From: Pachyseris speciosa
Lineage: Eukaryota > Cnidaria > Anthozoa > Scleractinia > Pachyseridae
DNA length: 64,000 nt
Assembly (NCBI GenBank): GCA_016490735.1
Contig: JAEMWC010000961.1
Coordinates: 93,501 to 157,500, forward strand
Direction of reading: 5' to 3'
A model generated the notes under the pieces. That model searched no databases. It saw only the letters and a program-made list of their open reading frames with translations, and was not told the origin of the DNA. Shown here one piece after another: positions 57,301-64,000 of this stretch. Position numbers and translations under genes: made by a program. Position 1 is the first letter of the stretch, and every line of letters begins with the position of its first letter.

Positions 57301-59060
57301 TCGGATTTACCTCGACGTTTACCCGACTTCTTTTATTCGATTTTCTCCACTGAAATGTGAGTTCTAAACTGTCTATCTCAATAGTTCTTAGAATCTCATT
57401 TGAGCAAGAAGCTTCAAGTAAAAATAGCCAGTTTTTAGGATAAATATGACATACAAGAAGATAAATCGAAACGACTTTGAAGAAACCGCTGACCAAATAT
57501 AGGCAAAACATTTGACACTGAAGACTCTGCATTTTCTTTTCCCACGCGTTCGCTCGCGTCTGCTCGACCGCTACATGAATAATTTTACTGTAATTCACAT
57601 TTTACCCATTATTTTCCTTCTCCTTGTGTGTTCTTATAGCCAGTAATCACGTGTCCTCTTTGAGGCGTTTTGTTTTCCATCGTGCTGCAATTGCTCCTCA
57701 GTTTGGAAAACAGCCAAACCAATCAGGGTCTGAGAACATTTTTAGGTGAACTTTTGGCTGCGGTGATTTCTTTTTAGGTCCGCACCTGCGTGTTCTTGAA
57801 AACAGAAAGTGTAGCTATTGCGTAACTGTTACAGGTTTCCCTGCTTGATCTAAAAGGCCACGAGGCGAGCTCTACATATATTGCAATTCCTTTTACTTTG
57901 CGACAGCGGTTTTATTGTTAACAACTTATTTCTTTCGTGTGACAGGCAGCTGTTTGAAGTGGTGATTCAAGCTTCGATCAGAGGAAGAATCACGGCCAGG
58001 GAAACGTAAGGATTGTAGTTTTCTTTGACTCGTCACGCAGCGCGCCTTACACGTGACGTGACAGGTGTTGCGTCACACAGTCCACCCTCCCAAGAAGTGG
58101 ACTGGATAAGTGATGCCGGCAGTGACGTCAGAGACTAGCCTTCTATATAAACATGATGTGTCTGATATGTTTTCCATGCGTTTTGAATGAAGAATAGAGT
58201 TTGTTTTCAGTTGCTTTGGGTTATCTCTTTAGTATTTTTCCTTTAATACAGTAACTTTTGTCTTTTCTTTCTAGAATAAAAGCCCTGAGAAAAGACGTGA
58301 CAGCAAAATGTGTAAGTTTTTCTTCATGGTGTTGTATTTTGGGGTTTTTACAAGTTTCCAACGGTTTCTTTTTTAACTCATGTTAGAATTTGTAATCGGG
58401 GACAGTTTGTGTTATGTTATCCTCTATATCGATCTCCTAGTTGTCAACTTTTTTTGCGGGCTTTGCAGAAAAGCTTGTTTCGAGGCAATGGTAGTTATGT
58501 CTAATCTGCACTTCATACGTCACAGTATCGATATGGTATCGTCATAAAAGTATCGATATCGTCATAAAATACCCTCTCGCCTTCTTGTTTGCATCCTCGG
58601 AGATCGACGATCTTCGAAGATGTTTCTTATAGTATCGAGTTCGCACAGTATCCATATGATATCGTGTCGATATCGTCATAAAATACTGTCTTGCCTTCTC
58701 GTATCCATCTTCGGAGATCGACGGTCTCCGAAGATGTTTCATATAGTATCGAGTTCGCACTGTATCAATATGGTATCGTATCGATATCGTCATAAAATAC
58801 CGTCTCGCTTTCTCGTTTGCATCCTCGGAGATCGACGGTCTCCAAAGATGTTTCTTGTGGTATCGAGTTCGCTAAAAGACGTATCGTGACTACTTTTGAT
58901 GTAACACACGTGACGTTTTTTTCTTTTTTAACAGTACGGCGGCGACATAAGTAGAAAGATGAAGCTTCTGCAAAGGCAAAAAGAAGGAAAAAAGCGAATG
59001 AAGAGAATAGGAAGAGTGGATGTCCCACATGAAGCGTTCCTAGCTGTTCTTAAAAGATGA
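42317..59060 (+). CDS. GUF1: GUF1, mitochondrial LepA/EF4 translational GTPase, complete, 22 coding exons (686 aa)
   Basis: Exons: 42317-42492, 42631-42700, 45987-46098, 46952-47100, 47586-47666, 47856-47933, 48308-48391, 49003-49067, 49721-49833, 51929-52019, 52127-52256, 53185-53294, 53842-53920, 54615-54663, 54740-54792, 55362-55463, 56119-56252, 56340-56385, 57094-57209, 57946-58005, 58275-58311, 58935-59060. Phases agree throughout; the total is 687 codons with the stop (human GUF1 669 aa). Exons 1-2 encode a basic Arg/Ser/Phe-rich leader ([15 protein letters not shown]) fitting mitochondrial import. GTPase motifs: AHIDHGKST (102-110), [19 protein letters not shown] split between exons 4 and 5, NK|ID split between 6 and 7. 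The LepA-specific C-terminal end is present: [14 protein letters not shown] and a Lys-rich tail. The factor binds mitochondrial ribosomes and promotes back-translocation or accurate synthesis. A possible AATAAA lies at 59418. Confidence 0.96.
43120..43740 (+). pseudogene. THAP-domain transposase remnant
   Basis: THAP domains are C2CH zinc fingers that bind transposon ends. Here the conserved Trp-Ile-x-Ala-Ile-Arg-Arg core, a Cys-containing VCATS segment and the downstream phenylalanine/glycine-rich [13 protein letters not shown] motif typical of the THAP/DDE_Tnp_4 transposases can be read, but only by changing frame. There is no intact DDE catalytic part, so no active product is expected. Confidence 0.7.
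44807..44942. repeat. GTTAGCGC hairpin element inside the THAP transposon
   Basis: CTGGGCCCAGTTGCTCGAAG and the inner GGTTAGCGCTAACCCGGG are related to the element at 47211-47331; the right end is degenerate (GATTAGCGCTAACCTCAG). Confidence 0.5.
46690..46885 (+). mobile_element. tRNA-derived SINE (family B) in GUF1 intron 3
   Basis: A tRNA-like head has AAGTAGCTCAATGGTTAGAG (A box) and GTAGGTGCGATTCCTGCCTG (B box region). The body TTTCAGTTGTCCATTCACCC and GCCAAGCAACTAGCATATC follows, then the tail ATTACCATCATTAATAATTG. The same body and tail occur in the 3480-3810 copies. Confidence 0.7.
47211..47331. mobile_element. Short MITE in GUF1 intron 4
   Basis: AGGGTTGAGTTGTTCAAAGC at the left is the imperfect inverse of GCTTTGAGCAACTTGGCCCA at the right; both arms continue into TTTAGCGCTAACC / GCGCTAACCATG. 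Confidence 0.75.
48432..48740. mobile_element. Inverted-repeat MITE in GUF1 intron 7
   Basis: The arm from GCCTCCAATGCAGTTGTCTT through ACCACTTCC is inverted at the right end, from GGAAGTGATGG through TTTGTGTAGGAGGC, about 75 nt per arm. There is no coding capacity. Confidence 0.75.
50735..51073 (-). pseudogene. C-terminal fragment of L1-type ORF2
   Basis: The segment [16 protein letters not shown] followed by [20 protein letters not shown] matches the region just after the reverse transcriptase of L1/Tx1-like ORF2 proteins (consensus FlW..k...i....l....GGl..pd). No catalytic domain remains. Confidence 0.7.
51077..51529 (-). CDS. L1-type ORF1-like coiled-coil protein (transposon, 150 aa)
   Basis: The open frame begins [16 protein letters not shown], a basic head, followed by a heptad-rich coiled coil (about residues 45-110, with [16 protein letters not shown] and [13 protein letters not shown]). 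ORF1 proteins of L1-like elements are RNA-binding trimers with this coiled coil; the RNA-binding part that should follow is missing because of the deletion. The intact frame suggests a rather young insertion. Confidence 0.6.
   Translation of the reverse strand: MEKFLITPKRKSRNRSISELSPEDKRLKESNSPAKISSVVDDVMEVLGPKMDLVLSKLSKLETKMEELNVAVKGLQSKVTSLEIEVNSVKAKQKALDDNFTSIEKNTAFVDDQLQENLITKTYENKDDIMHAATHAKNCYTWRLTVDVKI
53570..53733 (-). mobile_element. SINE family A copy, GUF1 intron 12, head truncated
   Basis: On the minus strand it reads a B box (GGGTTCGAACCCCGG), ACCAACACTCAGGG, AGGAGAAAGTGCTGCCTTTG, and GGTTAGACTTTCTAGTCTTC without interruption. The A box is missing. It gives the uninterrupted reference for the copy at 29808. 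Its downstream (low-coordinate) border is approximate. Confidence 0.7.
54463..54490. repeat. (CAA)n microsatellite in GUF1 intron 13
   Basis: About nine pure CAA units, followed by unrelated AT-rich sequence. A poly-C run of about 13 bases lies at about 54885-54897. Confidence 0.9.
58561..58875. repeat. Tandem repeat of a 114-bp unit in GUF1 intron 21
   Basis: GTCATAAAATAC restarts at 58561, 58675 and 58789, so the period is 114 bp over nearly three copies. Each unit holds CCTCGGAGATCGACG, CGAAGATGTTTC and AGTATCGAGTTCGCAC. Internal palindromes of the TATCGATA type are frequent. Confidence 0.88.
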
Positions 59061-60530
59061 CGACAGGGACTTATCAAAATGATAAGTCGAAAAATTGGAA
59101 AAGGAAAGAAAGAAATCCCTGAAAAGGATTCAGGGATAATGGAAAAAATGAAATGGTTTCGCACTTAGCGGAACCCGCCTCCGTCCCTTTAGGGAATTCT
59201 ATCAACCAATCTGCAGTTTTTTGCGCTATGTCCGCGCATTCCCATTTACCAGCGCCTCTGAGTCGCTGGACAAAGTTATTGCAGGCTCTGGGCGTGACGA
59301 GGTTTGAGAATTGTCAGTGGTTTTTGGATTATTTCGAAGTCATACTTTCTGGCGGTGCGACATGAAACTTTTCCCGTTCAGACTGAAGTTTCCCTAGACT
59401 CTGGGACTGAATTGGTTAATAAATGTAAGGTTACAATTGGCCGTGATTACGGCTTTAGACCAATCGCAAGGTTTTATTTTTCAAAAACAGTCATATTCTG
59501 TTCATCCGTCCTTGCAAATGTGTCCCCATAGCAACTGGGTTCGGGTATGAGAAGGCCAATTAACGCTAAGGCTAAATAAAACCATTAACGAGGCACATGT
59601 ATTTCGTTTTATTATTCAACATTGTTTTCGCTGTCCATTTAAGGTCCAGCGTTAGATTAGGCAATTTAATCTGATTTGAAAGATAATTTTTAGACGGAAA
59701 TCTTCGAAGTTAAATTTGAGTTCAGAGTTGATTTGAGCTGCCATTAGTGAAGTAGCCCTTGAAGGAACCACTCGCGTGCGACCTTACTCCATACCTTTTA
59801 AACATTCTCCGCAGAGGGAAATAGTGAGGCCACACGATATCAGACGGGAAATGGGCGGAGGTGTCCGAAAAGATTCCTAATGAAAAATATTTGCTGGAAA
59901 GAAAGTATTCATTCATTCATTCATTCATTCATTATTTGGGTGAAGCTGCAGCTGTCTTTGTACCTCGGAGCACAGCGGTTCAACTGCGTGGCATTGCATG
60001 ATGGCAGCTTAGTCACCACGGCCGGATTAGCGTATACTTTAATTTGGTTGCAGTTTTTAACTTGTGGGGTAGGGATAGCGCCGAACTCAACACAGGGAGA
60101 ACTAAACCACGACGGTAATGGCCGGATTGGACGTGGTTTCTACTCCATCGGCGGTCCTTTGCGATAGCCTGAGTGACAGGCCCCGGAGAGGGGAAGGGTA
60201 AATAGAATCGGTCCCGCGCACGTAGCACACGCGGAACCTCTGCCCGTTTCGTACGCGTGTTACTCGCCCACTTCCCTTCTCCTCTGTACCGCACGCATCG
60301 CAAGCTATCTTCGACTAACGTTTATACCTTAGCCTTTTTTCAGCTAGACCTATCATGTACATTCCTTTCAGCGGCGCTATTGCATATTTTCGGTTGACGA
60401 GTAACAACGGAATGGCAAACGCAACCCGCTCTCAGCAACATTGTTACCTGTTGCATTGATTGTTGTTCAAACTTCCATTCAAGCAGTTCCTGGTTTTGAA
60501 TTGAACCATCGACTGCGATTCGAAACGATC
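59061..60530. other. GUF1 3'UTR and intergenic stretch before the NXPE gene
   Basis: AATAAA at 59418-59423 may end the GUF1 transcript. A (CATT)n run is at about 59909-59933. Open frames here show no recognisable family. The promoter of the NXPE gene should lie in the last few hundred bases; an in-frame ATG exists at 60441, upstream of the preferred start. Confidence 0.4.
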
Positions 60531-63471
60531 ATGCCTCGAAGGGTTTCAAGATGTGTCCTGACGGTTTGTATATTTCTGTCGATTGTTATCTTTGTTTCAT
60601 TTCTTGATCGCCTCATGAAAGATCTGATTGTGGTCGATAAGTCAACAAATAACGCCGCAATGAGTGACTTAGATCCGGCTCAGTTGAACAGCCATAAAAT
60701 ATCGATGCGAGAGCTTGATGTTCAAAGAAGAAACGCGACTGAACTCCGTATGAAGCGTTTGGATAAGCCAAGGCAAAAGGGAAATATGACCCTGTACGAT
60801 TATAATGGCACAATTAAAGACAATAATCATAACAACTCTGGTGGGTGGATGAAGACCAGCTTTCAAAAAAGCTTTGATGTTTTTAAACAGGACTGGTGTC
60901 GAATACAAAGAGCGCGATTGGAATGGAAAGACGTTCTCGGACCGTGTTTGAATTCAACAGTTTGGGAGAAACCCAGCAAAGTGCGGTTAGGAATCAATCA
61001 AATAACCGATCCAACTAAGAGTTTTATTTCGCACTGGGACATCAGAAATGCGGGCGAATTTAGCCGATTTCTTATTCAGACAGTTTCAACAAGTAATTCC
61101 CTAAAGACCATCGGAGGAGACTCTTGGCGAGTTCACATTCAAGGACCCTCCTCTCTAGCGCCTACAGTTTTAGACCACAACAATGGTACATACGAAGTGT
61201 TATTCCTTGTTATCGAAGATGGAGATTACGAGACCAAAATGTTCTTGGACTATAGTCTCTGTAATGGATTCAAAGATCCACCGCCAGATTGGTTTAGAGA
61301 AGGTAAGAACGAAAGATTTTGTCCCAAAACCTCTAGTTTATTTTACAGCTACAATCCTCATACTACATTTATCCTAACATCTGAAAATTATTTTAAGAAT
61401 AAATTAATTGCATCCACTCCTGAAAGTCATCATCTATTCCCCTGCTTTTATTGGATTTCAAGTTTGTTCCGTTTTTTTTCAACCGTTTTGAGTTTATAAA
61501 CAAATTTACAACAGACGTAACATGTTTGAATTGAAAGCAAAAACAGATTAAAGAAATTTGTCATGTATTATAATTATTCACCACGTTCAAATACTTGAAT
61601 TGGAAAGCAGGTAGCACTGTGTGGAAAACAAGCCACTTGAAAATCTTATCGCGCGCGCTCTCTCTCTCTTTCTTGTTTTGTTGTTGTTTTTTTGTTTTGT
61701 TTTTTTTGTTTTTCTTATTGCTAAGATACGGCTATGTTTCCCAGAACGGCAGACGTTTGATTGCACCTGACATCACGGCGGCCATGTTGGTGGAAAGAAC
61801 AATAGCGAAAAAGTCTTTGCGGAATTTGACTCTATTATTATGCAAACTTTGAGCTACATTTTTCTATTGTTTTGGGACCAACATGGCCGTCTTATCACGT
61901 GAGTGAAATCAAAGAATTGCTCACTTTCTGGGCAGTTACGATTGTGAACTAAATAACTAAATAAAATGGGGAATATGCATTCAATAATCCCTGTACATTA
62001 TTGAATTTTCTTTCTAAAGGTAACTCCCAAGGCAAAAATCAGCAGGACGGTCTTCTGAAGGGGGATAGGCCCTACCTGATTGCTTCCTTCAGAGATGGAG
62101 AGAAAGTGGCTTTTCACGTTCCAGCATCAGAAAATAATCTGCGAAACAGTAAGTCAAGTGTTTTGAGCTAGACGGGAGGGAGGAGAGTATGTCGTCTGAA
62201 ATGACTGATAGTAAATTTCCATGACGTCGAAGGACTGTTGACGCACGGCAGGTACTGCACGTGCCGGGGTTTAAGTCAATTTAAAGGAATAAAGGATCGA
62301 ACAGACAACTTATTATATGGTTTTATAAAATGTTCAAATAATTACGCGAGCTATGATTTGTCGAATCAAGTACATTATCATCTCAACAAATGCACGCGCC
62401 CTACGTCATCACACACGTGCATTGTGGAATTATAATGCACGCAGGCTACGTCACATGTGTGACAATATAATATTATGTGATTCAATTCATATTTGGCACT
62501 GGTACCGGCAACATGTTATTACTTCGTATTTTGATTGGCTCATTGCGCTATTTAGGTCTGTTGTGATTGGCCAGAGTAATTACTTTGGTCAGTTTTGGTT
62601 TTACGACATCCTGTTTAAAAGCGCTCAATCACAGGCTATTGGTCGCATAACATCATATCAGGACTAGGCGCAGTGCGGGGTTTTCTGAGTTACTGAGTCC
62701 CTTTCTTCGGGTATATTTTGTACTGACAGCATGCTTATTGAAGAGCCTGCTCAAATTTGATGTGCATCTGGGCACGTTAACACGTTGGCATTACTGTGGA
62801 GTGTTTTCACGTTACGTCACGGCAGCCATGTTGGTGTCCCAAAACAAATAAACGGCGGCGATGTTGGTGTCCCAAACAAAACATCTGGGAATTTTAGGGC
62901 GTATAAATACTAAGCAAACAATAGGTGATTAAGAAATGTAACAGAAATAAATAACTTTAACTAGACAAAAAGTTTAGCACGTATGGAGTTCGTCTGCAGG
63001 TTGAGATTAGGTTTGAGTTTCTTGATAAAAAGCATCTTAAACACTAAACAATCAAACTTGCTTTGGCATTTCTTAACAATCTTGAAAGGCTTTCATTCAA
63101 ATCTGGGAAATGAACTCTATTTTTATGCAAATAATTTCGTTTGATTCAGAAAACGGCCAATAAAGCCGGTAGTCACGTGAATAACAACGCTCTATTCTTA
63201 AGCTTTGTTTTTGTTTTCGGGAATCGCGGTGGTCCTTTACGGAAAGTAGCTCCAAGTCTTTCCTCCATTAAACGAAATTTAGGATGAGCCGACCAGTTTA
63301 AAAGTTTTCTGCTCAAACACACAGTTCATGCTTTGATGAAAGAGGTTGCTTCAAAGTCTAAAACTCTGCGGGATTCCCGGCAGCATTACACGTGTGATTC
63401 GTCATGTGGAACTCTATTATGGGACGGATTCGGCAGATGGGTCAGCGGACAATGGAAGCCTTACATAGAAG
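60531..63471 (+). CDS. NXPE-family (neurexophilin/PC-esterase) type II membrane protein, 5' part, runs off the window
   Basis: Exons found are 60531-61302, 62020-62148 and 63325-63471, all with GT-AG borders and agreeing phases; the last one ends at a donor in phase 1, so more exons follow outside. The start was taken at 60531 (MPRRVSRC), which puts a single hydrophobic segment (about residues 9-24, VLTVCIFLSIVIFVSF) right after a short basic tail, the usual Golgi type II layout. An in-frame ATG at 60441 is possible too. The lumenal part has many N-glycosylation sites (NAT, NMT, NGT, NNS, NST) and the NXPE-like order SKVRLGINQITDP, GDSWRVHIQGPSSLAPTV, DHNNGTYEVLF, then ASFRDGEKVAF and CGTLLWDGFGRWVSGQW. 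The catalytic GDS and DxxH motifs of the esterase domain have not been reached. Substrate unknown. Confidence 0.85.
61770..61905. repeat. Partial TAGAGCGTTTTCA-family MITE in NXPE intron 1
   Basis: CATCACGGCGGCCATGTTGG and, further on, GGGACCAACATGGCCGTC with TCACGTGAGTGA match the internal and end parts of the 30786-30966 element, but the outer ends are degraded. A CT-rich run lies at about 61658-61673. Confidence 0.55.
62800..63195. mobile_element. TAGAGCGTTTTCA-family MITE in NXPE intron 2
   Basis: GGAGTGTTTTCACGTTACGT at the left and CACGTGAATAACAACGCTCT at the right are imperfect inverted ends. The interior keeps GCCATGTTGGTGTCCCAAA (twice at the left) and AACTCTATTTTTATGCAAAT. It is longer than the other copies, so it may hold an insertion. 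Confidence 0.6.
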
Positions 63472-64000
63472 GTGAGATTCGTTTCACCCATGGCGGCTAC
63501 GGTTTGTTGCTGCGTAATGTGTCATGAAAATGATAAAAAAAATTACTGCGATTTGTTATAGAGCACGTTGCACGGTCAGGTTTCATTTTTAGGAGATCAG
63601 GAAAAGTAACTTTACAAAGCAAAGCCTTTTTTAATAGTGCTGAATACAACGTTTACACTCAGCTGCTCCTCAAGCCTCGAAGCCTTAACATCAACTAACA
63701 AGTTCTCCTCGCTGCTTTCTGTACATTTTCATGGAACTAGTTGCCGAGAGTCAAGACAGTTTTTGTTTGGCGCGCTGTTAATGGCCTACACTCTCGACTA
63801 TCCAGAAAAAATACCTCATTGCTAGCGGCCTCTAAACAGTTAAGAGACCTTCAGCAACAAGGACGGCAACGGCAACAAGAAGTCCACAAAACAATAGGTT
63901 CAATGATAAAAAAAAAAAAAAAAACAATCCCTCTGCTCGTGCGTTTAACAATTTGTACATTCCTTTGCTGTCCTCTGCAAAACAACAGCGTGAAATGATA
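63472..64000. other. Start of NXPE intron 3, no exon recognised
   Basis: No segment with both splice signals and an NXPE-like reading frame was found before the end of the window. A poly-A run lies at about 63909-63924 and a GGCAACGGCAACAAGAA repeat just before it. Confidence 0.5.

Overview
This is a eukaryotic nuclear window, and all five protein genes with a recognisable layout are split by short introns with clean GT-AG borders (one GC-AG exception). The gene set (NEK1 kinase, Spindly, GUF1, an NXPE-family protein) is animal. The many small palindromic elements, the tRNA-headed SINEs and a DIRS-type retroelement, together with AT-rich introns, suggest an anthozoan cnidarian, most likely a stony coral. 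The organism is an inference; no species-specific marker was identified.

Layout. 1-4.7 kb: an intact tRNA-Pro(TGG) gene, then a two-coding-exon gene for a 151-residue protein with a GIY-YIG nuclease-like domain, then repeats (a SINE nested in an inverted-repeat element). 4.7-32.9 kb (+): a complete NEK1-type kinase gene. I reconstructed 39 coding exons (1326 residues) whose phases all agree and which keep every catalytic motif. Its introns hold most of the repeats, including a 4.8 kb degenerate DIRS-like element with the diagnostic internal complementary region, an adjoining minisatellite and a SINE broken by hairpin elements. About 34.1-34.7 kb (+): a candidate 41-residue microprotein gene. 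36.5-42.0 kb (-): Spindly (SPDL1), eight coding exons with the dynein-binding CC1 box and the Spindly box; its last exon was not located. 42.3-59.1 kb (+): complete GUF1, the mitochondrial LepA/EF4 GTPase, with 22 coding exons and 686 residues; its intron 2 holds a dead THAP transposon and its intron 9 an internally deleted L1-like element with target-site duplications. 60.5 kb to the end: the first three coding exons of an NXPE-family type II membrane protein that runs off the window.

SPDL1 and GUF1 lie head to head with only 306 bp between start codons, so a shared bidirectional promoter is likely. NEK1 (cilia, DNA damage, centrosome) and Spindly (dynein adaptor at kinetochores) are both microtubule-related, but nothing in the sequence shows that they act together. 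The most unusual items are the compact GIY-YIG protein, the possible microprotein, the DIRS element with its preserved ICR architecture, the GC-AG intron in SPDL1 and the nested repeats.
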